DNA of 64,000 nucleotides from Metabacillus litoralis (GTDB taxonomy: Bacteria; Bacillota; Bacilli; Bacillales; Bacillaceae), in assembly GCF_007994985.1 (NCBI RefSeq), contig NZ_VOQF01000005.1:434001-498000 (forward strand). The letters are read 5' to 3'. A model generated the notes under the pieces. That model saw only the letters and a program-made list of their open reading frames with translations, was not told where the DNA came from and searched no databases. Made by a program: the position numbers and the translations under genes. Positions 54,852-62,930 of this stretch are shown here, piece by piece (the stretch's first letter is position 1; every line of letters begins with the position of its first letter).

Positions 54852-55121
54852 AATACCCTCCTAATAATGTTTAATTATTATCATATTGTTATCAAAAAAA
54901 GCGTTTTTATGTGCATGGAAATTCATGAAAACATTTTCAATGTTTATCATTTATGATTCTTGATTTCAATAAATGATAATGTTACAATTGACTTAATTAT
55001 TTTTGTTCGGATAAGACTGAAAGTAGGAATTTGCTTTTCTAAAGCACCTCTTAAAAGATCGTTGTCTAGCAAGAATAGTAATACAATGTGGATAATTATT
55101 TTCCACGTAGGAGGAAAAACA
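54852..55121 (+). promoter_or_regulatory. Promoter and long leader of the cold-shock gene
   Basis: A gene-free stretch with a candidate -35 TTGACT at 54988-54993 and GATAAG about 16 bases further, which would give a leader near 100 bases. Just before the RBS there is a small hairpin, GTGGA...TCCAC (55088-55106). Long structured leaders are typical of csp mRNAs, whose translation is temperature-dependent; the structure here is not computed. Confidence 0.45.
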
Positions 55122-55319
55122 ATGTTACAAGGTAAAGTTAAATGGTTTAACTCAGAAAAAGGTTTCGGTTTTATCGAAGTTGAAGGACAAGACGATGTAT
55201 TCGTACATTTCTCAGCTATCCAAGGTGATGGATTCAAAACTTTAGAAGAAGGCCAAACGGTTACTTTTGAAGTTGAGCAAGGTGCTCGTGGACCACAAGC
55301 TGCTAACGTTCAAAAATAA
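55122..55319 (+). CDS. cspB: Cold-shock protein, CspB/CspD type
   Basis: 65 residues from the ATG at 55122, preceded by GGAGG. A cold-shock OB-fold nearly identical to Bacillus CspB, with RNP-1 KGFGFIEV and RNP-2 DVFVHF. It acts as a single-stranded nucleic acid chaperone. A longer open frame upstream is not coding. Which csp paralogue it is cannot be decided, so the symbol is tentative. Confidence 0.92.
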   Translation: MLQGKVKWFNSEKGFGFIEVEGQDDVFVHFSAIQGDGFKTLEEGQTVTFEVEQGARGPQAANVQK

Positions 55320-55346
55320 GTATAATGCTGCCTAAGCAGCTACTAT

Positions 55347-55374
55347 AAAGATCCCTTTTTGGGATCTTTTTTTG
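55347..55374 (+). terminator. Terminator after the cold-shock gene
   Basis: AAAGATCCC-TTTTT-GGGATCTTT followed by T's. A small hairpin GCTGC...GCAGC lies just upstream. Confidence 0.88.
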
Positions 55375-55511
55375 TTATCAAAATATCAAACTTATAAAAT
55401 AGCAATAATCGGAGACTTTGGAAACAGGATAAACAACTCTTTACTTTGTACATTAACTAAAAGAAGATAAAATAATTACATATACAATTACTTATTAACG
55501 GTAGGTGCAAA

Positions 55512-56222
55512 ATGAAGGTTCTTGTCATTGAAGATAATGTAGGTGTGTGCTCGATGATCGAAATGTTTTTTTCGAAAGAAGGAATTAGTGGAGAATTTGT
55601 TCACGATGGGCAACAGGGGTATGAAACATTTAAAACTGGTCATTGGGATTTGTTAATTATAGATTGGATGCTTCCTGGCTTGGATGGAATTTCATTATGT
55701 AGAAAAATTAGAGAAGATAATTATACGATCCCAATTATCATGCTAACAGCTAAAGATAGTGAATCAGATCAAGTATTAGGACTTGAAATGGGGGCTGATG
55801 ATTATGTGACAAAACCCTTTAGTCCGCTCGCGTTAATGGCTAGAATTAAAGCTGTTACAAGAAGATATAAAGTATTAGAGCAAGAAAAAACAGAGCCAGA
55901 GGCAGATGTTTTGAAATCTGAGAATTTTATAATTAGCAAAACAACAAGAGATGTATATCGCCAAGGAGAAAAAATCACAAATCTTACTCCAAAGGAATTT
56001 GATCTTCTCTATTATTTCCTGAAAAATCCAAGACAAGTTTTTACAAGGGAGCAGCTATTAGAACATGTGTGGGGTTATTCATTTTATGGTGATGAACGAA
56101 CGGTTGATGTTCATATTAAACGATTGAGAAAAAAAGTTGAAACACAAAAAAATCCATTCTTTCATACCGTTTGGGGAGTGGGCTACAAATTTGAGGAACT
56201 GAATGAAGACAATGAGAATTAA
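55512..56222 (+). CDS. OmpR/PhoB-family response regulator
   Basis: 236 residues, RBS GGTAGGTG. Receiver domain 1-120 with Asp51 in LLIIDWMLPGLDG and Lys in YVTKPFSP; winged-helix DNA-binding domain about 135-232 with LTPKEFDLLYYFLKNP and YGDERTVDVHIKRLRKKV. It overlaps the kinase gene by 20 bases. Target genes unknown. Confidence 0.93.
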   Translation: MKVLVIEDNVGVCSMIEMFFSKEGISGEFVHDGQQGYETFKTGHWDLLIIDWMLPGLDGISLCRKIREDNYTIPIIMLTAKDSESDQVLGLEMGADDYVTKPFSPLALMARIKAVTRRYKVLEQEKTEPEADVLKSENFIISKTTRDVYRQGEKITNLTPKEFDLLYYFLKNPRQVFTREQLLEHVWGYSFYGDERTVDVHIKRLRKKVETQKNPFFHTVWGVGYKFEELNEDNEN

Positions 56223-57609
56223 ATATATTTATCAGCAATTTCTTAGTCATATTAGTGTTCTTATTGTTGCTTTTGTGATTTTAAGCTTTCTTTTTGCTCA
56301 TTATGTAGAAAACGTAGTTTATCAAAATAAAGTAGATGAATTAACAAAGTATGGTGAAACAATATTAACTGATTTTGAACAAGTTGGGCAAAATCATGTA
56401 TTGGTTCAATATAAGCGAGTGTTAGATGGACAGAATATTTACTTTAGTATATTTGATCAACATGGTCGAATTGTTTTTCCAATTTCAAATAGTTCACCAC
56501 AAACAAGTATTACAGAGGAAGACTGGAATAAGCTTTCAAATGGTGAGAAGGTAGTGACAAAGCATAACGTAAAATGGGCTGATCAAGAGGTTTCACTAGT
56601 CGCTATACCATATATTGCGAGAGAAGGCTTAATAGGTGGAATATTACTTATTTCACCAATCAGTGGGTCAAGAGAGATGATTACTGAGGTTAACCAATAC
56701 ATACTATATACTGTTTTTATTGCTTTATCCATTTCCTTTTTACTTAGCTGGATTCTTTCAAAAATTCATGTTAATCGAATTAAGAAAATTAGAAGTGCTA
56801 CTTCAAAGATAGCAAAAGGTGATTATAATGCACATATAGCCACAGCTGATTTTGATGAAATCGATGAAATGGCTAATGATTTTAATAAAATGGTAGATCA
56901 ATTGAAGTTATCAAATGAAGAAATAGAAAGTTTAGAAATGCGTAGAAGACGGTTTATGGCAGACGTTTCACATGAACTTCGTACACCATTAACAACAATT
57001 AGTGGAGTAATAGAAGGTCTACGACATAATATGATTAAAGATGAGGAAAGAGAAAAAGGAATAAAGCTTGTAAGTGATGAAACAAAGAGACTTATTCGGC
57101 TAGTTAATGAAAATCTTGATTATGAAAGAATTCGTTCTAATCAAATAAAACTAGTTAAAGAGGAAATACAATTAAAGGAAGTATTAGAAGTAATTAAGGA
57201 TCATTTGTTATATCAAGCAGAAACAAAGAATGTTGATTTATTAATTGAAGCTGAGCGAAATTGCAGTGTTTTTGCTGATTATGATCGCCTTATTCAGATA
57301 TTGATGAATATAACAAAAAACAGTCTTCAATTCACACAAAAAGGCTGTGTTTGGCTAAGAGGCCGGCAAGCTCAGCAACATACAATTATTGAAATCGAGG
57401 ACACTGGAATTGGCATGAATCAAGAAGAAATCGAATCGATATGGAACCGATTTTATAAAGCTGATTTATCAAGATCAAGTAATCAATTTGGAGAATTTGG
57501 GTTAGGTCTCTCGATCGTCAAGCGTTTAGTAGAATTACATGATGGAGAAATATCTGTTGAAAGTAAAAAAAATCAAGGAACAAAATTTATTATCGTTCTT
57601 CCAAGCTAA
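56203..57609 (+). CDS. Sensor histidine kinase (HAMP type) partner of the OmpR-type regulator
   Basis: 468 residues; the ATG at 56203 is six bases after GAGG. Transmembrane helices near 12-34 and 165-185 flank an external sensor of about 130 residues; HAMP (about 187-240), HisKA with His257 in ADVSHELRTPLT, and HATPase with NITKNSLQF, DTGIGM and GEFGLGLSIV. The G2 box reads FGEFGLGLS rather than GTGLGLS but keeps the glycines. The ligand is unknown. Confidence 0.93.
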   Translation: MKTMRIKYIYQQFLSHISVLIVAFVILSFLFAHYVENVVYQNKVDELTKYGETILTDFEQVGQNHVLVQYKRVLDGQNIYFSIFDQHGRIVFPISNSSPQTSITEEDWNKLSNGEKVVTKHNVKWADQEVSLVAIPYIAREGLIGGILLISPISGSREMITEVNQYILYTVFIALSISFLLSWILSKIHVNRIKKIRSATSKIAKGDYNAHIATADFDEIDEMANDFNKMVDQLKLSNEEIESLEMRRRRFMADVSHELRTPLTTISGVIEGLRHNMIKDEEREKGIKLVSDETKRLIRLVNENLDYERIRSNQIKLVKEEIQLKEVLEVIKDHLLYQAETKNVDLLIEAERNCSVFADYDRLIQILMNITKNSLQFTQKGCVWLRGRQAQQHTIIEIEDTGIGMNQEEIESIWNRFYKADLSRSSNQFGEFGLGLSIVKRLVELHDGEISVESKKNQGTKFIIVLPS

Positions 57610-57639
57610 CTTCTCTTATATGAAGTTAGCTTTTTTTTT
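57603..57639 (+). terminator. Terminator after the two-component operon
   Basis: AAGCTAACTTC pairs with GAAGTTAGCTT, then nine T's; it begins inside the last codons of the kinase gene. Confidence 0.9.
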
Positions 57640-57649
57640 ACTCTGTTAA

Positions 57650-57722
57650 ACTATGTTGTTGATTTCCGTTACAGGCATCTCCCTTTGACACGCTTCTCAA
57701 AACAGGAGTCTCATAATATTCA
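57650..57722. repeat. Degenerate fragment of the G+C-rich intergenic repeat
   Basis: GTTGATTTCCGTTACAGGC at the left and CAGGAGTCTC at the right correspond to the ends of the 43310-43520 repeat with the middle largely lost. Confidence 0.5.
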
Positions 57723-57879
57723 CCTCCAATCCTAAAAATCAAAATTAATTAACATAGCCTTTTTAAAAAAAATTCTATGAACATCTACAATATTTAATGC
57801 TTTGTTCATAGTTTATTCATAATTGTAAGTTATCATTTAGAATAAGCAAATAATGATAATAGATGAAGGAGCTTTTTAA

Positions 57880-58770
57880 ATGATAGAGAAAATTTTTTCA
57901 AGTAAAAAAACAGTGGCAGTTTTAGCTGTGCTTTTAATAGTAGTAGTAGCGGCATTTGTATTTCTTTCAACAAGAAGTGAAGTTGTTGCTAAAATTGGAA
58001 GTGAATCATTAACAAAGGATGACTTGTATACATTTTTTGTTGAACAAAATGGAGAAGCTGCTATTGACTCACTCATTACGAAAAATATAATTGAGCAGGA
58101 AGTAAACAAGGAGAAAGTGTCTGTTTCACAGGAGGAAGTAGATACCGAGATTGAGGAAGTTATTGCTTCTTATGGTGGAGAGGAAACATTTAATCAAACG
58201 TTAGCAACTAGTGGCTTAACAATGGAAGATGTTGAAGGTGATATTAAAACAAATCTTCAAATTGAGGCATTATTGAAATCTCGTATTGAGATAACAGATG
58301 AAGAACTACAAACTTATTTTGATGAAAATAAAGACTCATTTGCTAAGACAAAGCAAGTTAAAGCAAGTCATATATTAGTAGAAGATGAAGAAACGGCTAA
58401 AGAAGTAAAAGAAAAGCTTGATAGTGGAGAGGATTTCGCAGAATTAGCGAAAGAATATTCATCAGATACTGGTTCAGCTGAGGCTGGTGGAGATGTAGGC
58501 TACTTTGGTGCAGGTAGTATGGTTGCAGAATTTGAAGAAGCTGCTTTTGCGATGAAGGTAGATGAGCTTAGTGAACCAGTGAAATCGGAATATGGCTATC
58601 ACCTTATTAAAGTAACAGATATACAAGAAGCAGAAGAAGCCACATTAGAAAATAGTAAGGAAGAAATTGAAGGCATTCTTTTCGATGAAAAGCTGGCAAC
58701 TGAATACTCAACATGGTTAGAAGAGAAAAAGGAAGAATACAAGGTGAAAAATTATCTTGCAGCAGAATAA
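57880..58770 (+). CDS. Membrane-anchored PrsA-like foldase (parvulin)
   Basis: 296 residues, RBS AAGGAG. An N-terminal transmembrane anchor (about 10-29) without a lipobox Cys, so unlike classical PrsA it is not a lipoprotein. An N-terminal SurA/PrsA-like helical domain (about 35-150) and a parvulin PPIase domain (about 160-250: [46 protein letters not shown]). The acidic composition suits extracellular chaperones. It probably helps secreted proteins fold at the membrane-wall interface. It resembles B. subtilis YacD in lacking the lipid anchor; position does not decide. Confidence 0.88.
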   Translation: MIEKIFSSKKTVAVLAVLLIVVVAAFVFLSTRSEVVAKIGSESLTKDDLYTFFVEQNGEAAIDSLITKNIIEQEVNKEKVSVSQEEVDTEIEEVIASYGGEETFNQTLATSGLTMEDVEGDIKTNLQIEALLKSRIEITDEELQTYFDENKDSFAKTKQVKASHILVEDEETAKEVKEKLDSGEDFAELAKEYSSDTGSAEAGGDVGYFGAGSMVAEFEEAAFAMKVDELSEPVKSEYGYHLIKVTDIQEAEEATLENSKEEIEGILFDEKLATEYSTWLEEKKEEYKVKNYLAAE

Positions 58771-58831
58771 CAGGTAGAAACAACTTGTATAGCAACTTAT
58801 TAAACAAAAAAGTTGTAATAAAGGGCATGAA

Positions 58832-58862
58832 CTAAGAACTCCACTTGTGGGTTCTTTTCTTT
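58832..58862 (+). terminator. Terminator after the PrsA-like gene
   Basis: AAGAACTC pairs with GGGTTCTT, followed by TTCTTTATTT. Confidence 0.65.
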
Positions 58863-58892
58863 ATTTCCGTTTTATTTACCTATTATTAGACA

Positions 58893-58921
58893 TGCATATG
58901 ATCATAAATACATGATATAAT
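58893..58921 (+). promoter_or_regulatory. Extended -10 promoter of trpB
   Basis: TGATATAAT with the TATAAT at 58916-58921; the -35 position reads TGCATA, a poor match. It is about 50 bases before the start codon. No T-box or TRAP-type leader is visible. Confidence 0.5.
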
Positions 58922-58969
58922 TCATCTATTCAGAATATTTAAGTTTCTAGCAGAGGAGAGATTAGGGAG

Positions 58970-60139
58970 ATGACAAATAGTACAGTAGAAAAAGGTTATT
59001 TCGGTGAATTTGGAGGTAGTTTTATACCACCTGATTTGAAAAATGTATTAGGGGTTTTAGATGAGAATTTTGAAAAATATAAGGATGATCCTGAATTTAT
59101 AGAAGAATTTAATTATTATATGAAAGAATATATTGGACGTGAAAATCCGCTAACATATGCTGAGAATTTAACAAGGCAAGTTGGAGGAGCAAAAATTTAC
59201 TTAAAGCGTGAAGATTTAAATCATACTGGAGCACATAAAATAAATAATGCAATTGGACAAATACTATTAGCAAAAAGGATGGGGGCAACACGAATCATTG
59301 CTGAAACAGGTGCAGGTCAGCATGGAGTTGCCACTGCTACAGCCTGCTCGATCATCGGTGGAATGGATTGTATCATATACATGGGAAAAGTAGATACAGA
59401 AAGACAAGCATTGAATGTTTTCCGCATGGAGCTTTTAGGTGCAAAAGTTGTTTCTGTAGATAAGGGACAAGGTAGATTAAAGGATGCGGTAGATGCTGCT
59501 TTAGATGATTTAGTAGAAAACTATCAAAGCACATTTTATCTTTTAGGCTCTGCTGTAGGCCCACATCCATTTCCAACAATGGTTAAGCACTTTCAATCTA
59601 TTATTAGTGAAGAATCAAAAAGACAAATACTAGAAAAAGAAGGCAAGCTACCAAGCGCTGTTGTTGCTTGTGCTGGAGGAGGTAGCAATGCAATTGGTGC
59701 ATTTGCACACTATATCGAAGAAGAGTCAGTAAGATTAATAGGAGTTGAACCAGCGGAGGCACCATCCTTGACACAAGGTGTTCCAGCTATCATTCATGGA
59801 TTTAAATGTTTAACCCTCTTAGATGAAAATGGAGAACCAATGCCAACATACTCGATTGCTGCAGGCTTAGACTATCCAGGTGTTGGGCCTGAACATAGCT
59901 ATTTAAAAACAACGAAACGAGCAGAGTATGTCATAGTAACTGGTCAAGAAGCACTTGAAGCATTTCAGGTTCTTTCAAAGATAGAAGGAATTATTCCTGC
60001 CTTAGAAAGCTCACATGCTGTTGCATATGCTATGAAATTAGCAAAAGAATTAAAGAAAGAAGATTCCATCATTGTTAACCTTTCAGGTAGAGGTGATAAA
60101 GACGTAGAACAGGTTTTTAATATGCTGAAATCTAAATAA
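58970..60139 (+). CDS. trpB: Tryptophan synthase beta chain, stand-alone gene
   Basis: 389 residues, the usual length of the TrpB1 type. The N-terminal signature GYFGEFGGSFIPPDL, the PLP Lys90 in HTGAHKINN, the catalytic Glu in AETGAGQHG, the phosphate cradle CAGGGSNAIG, and the C-terminal SGRGDKD are all present. It condenses indole and serine into tryptophan. No trpA, trpC or trpF is next to it; it is flanked by terminators on both sides. It could be a second copy or an indole-salvage enzyme. Confidence 0.94.
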   Translation: MTNSTVEKGYFGEFGGSFIPPDLKNVLGVLDENFEKYKDDPEFIEEFNYYMKEYIGRENPLTYAENLTRQVGGAKIYLKREDLNHTGAHKINNAIGQILLAKRMGATRIIAETGAGQHGVATATACSIIGGMDCIIYMGKVDTERQALNVFRMELLGAKVVSVDKGQGRLKDAVDAALDDLVENYQSTFYLLGSAVGPHPFPTMVKHFQSIISEESKRQILEKEGKLPSAVVACAGGGSNAIGAFAHYIEEESVRLIGVEPAEAPSLTQGVPAIIHGFKCLTLLDENGEPMPTYSIAAGLDYPGVGPEHSYLKTTKRAEYVIVTGQEALEAFQVLSKIEGIIPALESSHAVAYAMKLAKELKKEDSIIVNLSGRGDKDVEQVFNMLKSK

Positions 60140-60151
60140 TGTAAGTAAACG

Positions 60152-60196
60152 AATGCATAAAAAAGGTTATCATATCCTTTTTTATGCATTTTTTTA
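60152..60196 (+). terminator. Terminator after trpB
   Basis: AATGCATAAAAAAGG pairs with CCTTTTTTATGCATT, followed by a T-run. Confidence 0.88.
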
Positions 60197-60385
60197 TCAT
60201 TGTTCATTATTGAATGGACAGGAAGTGGATGATACCGTAAGAGTAGGTAGGCAATCCTATTCATACACCAATGTTGATAAATTTATTTAGTTGTGAGTTT
60301 TATCACATCTTAATAAGCCTTCTCCTATTAATCTATAGATAAGGAAATGATCATTTTCACTAACTTTTTTATAGGGGGAAGTAGA

Positions 60386-61402
60386 GTGAAAGCAGCAGTA
60401 GTAAATGAATTTAAACAATCATTAGCTATACAAGAGATTGATGTGCCACAAATAAAGCATGGAGAAGTTCTTGTTAAAATTAAAGCCTGTGGAGTATGTC
60501 ATACAGATCTACATGCGGCACATGGAGATTGGCCAGTAAAGCCGAAGCTTCCATTAGTTCCAGGTCATGAAGGTGTAGGTATTGTAACAGAAGTAGGAGA
60601 AGGTGTTACACATATCAAAATTGGTGATCGCGTTGGAGTACCTTGGTTGTATTCAGCTTGTGGTCAATGTGAGTATTGTCTGAGTGGTAAAGAAACCCTA
60701 TGTGAATCACAGCAAAACTCAGGCTACTCTGTTGATGGAGGCTATGCAGAATACTGTAAAGCAGACGCAAATTACATTGTGAAAATACCTGATCAATTAA
60801 CATATGAAGAAGCAGCACCAATTTTTTGTGCTGGAGTAACAACATATAAAGCGTTAAAAGTCTCTGGTGTTAAGCCAGGAGAATGGGTAGCAATCTATGG
60901 TGTTGGTGGGCTTGGGCATGTTGCTGTTCAATATGCAAAAGCAATGGGGATGAATGTAGTAGCAGTTGATTTAGGGGAGGAAAAGCTCCAATTAGCTAAA
61001 GAATTAGGTGCAGATTTAGTTGTTAATCCGGGTGAAGAAGATCCAGATCAATTTATTAAAGCCCGAACTAATGGTGTGCATGGTGCTGTAGTTACAGCAG
61101 TATCAAAGCCTGCGTTTCAAGCAGCATTTCAATCTGTTCGCAGAGGTGGGACTTGTGTGCTTGTAGGATTACCTCCAGAAGAAATGCCGATCCCAATTTT
61201 TGATACTGTTTTAGGTGGTATTAGTATTATTGGTTCAATTGTTGGTACTAGAAAGGACCTTCAAGAAGCACTTGAGTTCGCCGCAGCAGGAAAAGTGAAA
61301 ACAATCATTGAAGTTCAACCTCTAGAAAAAATTAATGAAGTCTTTGATCGAATGGTAAACGGTGACATTAACGGCCGTATTGTTTTGAGCTTAGAAGATT
61401 AA
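60386..61402 (+). CDS. adhP: Zinc-dependent alcohol dehydrogenase, AdhP type
   Basis: 338 residues from the GTG at 60386 (RBS AGGGGGAAG); the longer frame has no RBS. Catalytic zinc ligands [15 protein letters not shown] and PGHEGVG; structural zinc site [15 protein letters not shown]; Rossmann motif [14 protein letters not shown]. It matches the ethanol-active, NAD-dependent AdhP/ADH-T group of bacilli. A single-gene unit. Confidence 0.92.
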   Translation: MKAAVVNEFKQSLAIQEIDVPQIKHGEVLVKIKACGVCHTDLHAAHGDWPVKPKLPLVPGHEGVGIVTEVGEGVTHIKIGDRVGVPWLYSACGQCEYCLSGKETLCESQQNSGYSVDGGYAEYCKADANYIVKIPDQLTYEEAAPIFCAGVTTYKALKVSGVKPGEWVAIYGVGGLGHVAVQYAKAMGMNVVAVDLGEEKLQLAKELGADLVVNPGEEDPDQFIKARTNGVHGAVVTAVSKPAFQAAFQSVRRGGTCVLVGLPPEEMPIPIFDTVLGGISIIGSIVGTRKDLQEALEFAAAGKVKTIIEVQPLEKINEVFDRMVNGDINGRIVLSLED

Positions 61403-61418
61403 GAATAGAGTAAAGTGT

Positions 61419-61459
61419 GATAACTTATCATTAATTTTGAATTAGTGGTAAGTTATCTG
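61419..61459 (+). terminator. Hairpin after adhP
   Basis: GATAACTTATCATTAAT pairs with ATTAGTGGTAAGTTATC (some mismatches). No T-run follows, so termination is uncertain. Confidence 0.5.
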
Positions 61460-61623
61460 CTTGTAGTAAAGAAATGAAGTTAATTTGAAATTTCGATAAA
61501 CAATTTAAATACCTTTCTGAAAAACGTTTTTTAAAACTATCTTAATAGTGTATTTTCTTCAACTGTCCTATCAAAATGACTCCAATACTTTTTTCCAATG
61601 ATTAATCAACAAAGGTGGATCAC

Positions 61624-62265
61624 ATGAATATTCAAATCAAACAGAAACAAGTGATAACTCATATTATTGAAGAGTATGAAAATGAGTTGAAAGAAATTTC
61701 TATGTTTCTTCATGAAGAAATAGCTCAAAATTTATATGCAGTTTTTAATCATTTGCAATTTTTACAACAGCGTATGGACAAGCAAGATAGAATGACAATA
61801 AATAACATGATAAAATTAACAAAGAAAACAATTGAAGACACAAGGCAATTATCAACTAAAATTCACCCATTTGTTCATAAAGAACTTGATGGAGCTTTAG
61901 CCACATTTATTGCTGACGCTAGAAAAAAAACTCGAGTTGAAATACAGTATGTAGACTATAATGGACCAAGAAGGATACCGTTATTTACAGAATTAATGAT
62001 ATATAGAATCGTAAAGGACATAATTACAGCTTATACTGATCATGGTAACGTTCAACATATTCTTGTTGAAACAATATGGGAGGAAGAACTCAAGGTGAAA
62101 ATAGATATAGCAGAAGTTGAAAAAACTCCAATGGAAATCAACGGATTTTCAATGTTATATCAAGGTATAGAGCAAAGAATCATTTTATTAGGTGGAAGAG
62201 TCAATGTGATAAATCCATGTGAAATGCAAACAGTCATAAATCTTATTATTCCGAATGTGAGGTGA
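61624..62265 (+). CDS. Degenerate NarL-type histidine kinase-like protein
   Basis: 213 residues from the ATG at 61624 (RBS AAAGGTGG). No membrane helix or sensor domain. A HisKA_3-like region has His30 in FLHEEIAQNLYAVF and a following coiled helix; the rest looks like a HATPase fold, but the N box is lost (IVKDIITAYTDHGN in place of NAxKH) and the G boxes DxGxG and GxGL are absent. It may bind the regulator without ATP, or act as a decoy or phosphatase. It ends in a four-base overlap with the regulator frame. Confidence 0.8.
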   Translation: MNIQIKQKQVITHIIEEYENELKEISMFLHEEIAQNLYAVFNHLQFLQQRMDKQDRMTINNMIKLTKKTIEDTRQLSTKIHPFVHKELDGALATFIADARKKTRVEIQYVDYNGPRRIPLFTELMIYRIVKDIITAYTDHGNVQHILVETIWEEELKVKIDIAEVEKTPMEINGFSMLYQGIEQRIILLGGRVNVINPCEMQTVINLIIPNVR

Positions 62266-62270
62266 GTGAG

Positions 62271-62930
62271 TTGATAACATCAATATTATTAGTTGATGAT
62301 CATGCAGTTGTACGAACAGGGTTAAAAATGTTATTAAATGATTTAAGTGATATGGAAGTAGTTGGTGAAGCTTCTGAAGGGGAAGAAGCAATTAAGAAGG
62401 TAGAAGAGCTTCAGCCAAGGGTTGTGTTAATGGATCTTAGCATGCCACATGGAAAAGACGGACTATCAGCAACAGTTGAAATAAAAAAAAGATGGCCGGA
62501 GGTTCAAATTTTAATTTTAACGATGCATGATGATGAGGAATATTTATTTCGCGTTATTCAAGCAGGGGCATCAGGCTGTATATTAAAAAGTGCTCTTCAT
62601 CATGAACTCATTCATGCGATTTCTGTTGTTGCAGAAGGCTCAGCTTATTTGTATCCTACTGCAACAAAGAAATTAATGGAAGATTATTTAGAGCGTATGA
62701 AAAGTGGGAAAGATTCTGACACATATTCTCTACTAACAGATCGTGAAAAAGAAGTATTAACCTTAATAGCCAAAGGTTTTTCAAATAAAGAAATAGGTGA
62801 AAAGCTTGTGATCAGTGTTAAAACAGTTGAAAACCACAAATCAAATATTATGGAAAAACTAAAACTGAAAACAAGGCCAGAGCTTGTTGAATATGCGTTA
62901 AAAAAGGGATTATTAGGTTATGGAATATAG
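62271..62930 (+). CDS. NarL/LuxR-family response regulator
   Basis: 219 residues if the TTG at 62271 is used (GAGG eight bases upstream); a GTG at 62262 overlaps the preceding stop codon and would add three residues. Receiver with Asp55 in RVVLMDLSMP, and the C-terminal LuxR helix-turn-helix LTDREKEVLTLIAKGFSNKE...KTVENHKSNI. It lies between a degenerate kinase-like gene and a full kinase gene. Confidence 0.9.
   Translation: MITSILLVDDHAVVRTGLKMLLNDLSDMEVVGEASEGEEAIKKVEELQPRVVLMDLSMPHGKDGLSATVEIKKRWPEVQILILTMHDDEEYLFRVIQAGASGCILKSALHHELIHAISVVAEGSAYLYPTATKKLMEDYLERMKSGKDSDTYSLLTDREKEVLTLIAKGFSNKEIGEKLVISVKTVENHKSNIMEKLKLKTRPELVEYALKKGLLGYGI

Noticed and set aside
54960-55121. N-terminal extension of the cold-shock protein
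   Set aside because: The open frame upstream lacks an RBS at its start and the strong RBS lies directly before the standard MLQGK start; the upstream part is the leader.
58870-58969. T-box or TRAP-type leader before trpB
   Set aside because: The stretch is only about 100 bases and shows neither the T-box sequence nor repeated GAG/TAG triplets.
58970-60139. TrpB2-type or threonine synthase-like enzyme
   Set aside because: Length of 389 and the signatures are of the TrpB1 type; TrpB2 proteins are longer with a different N-terminus.
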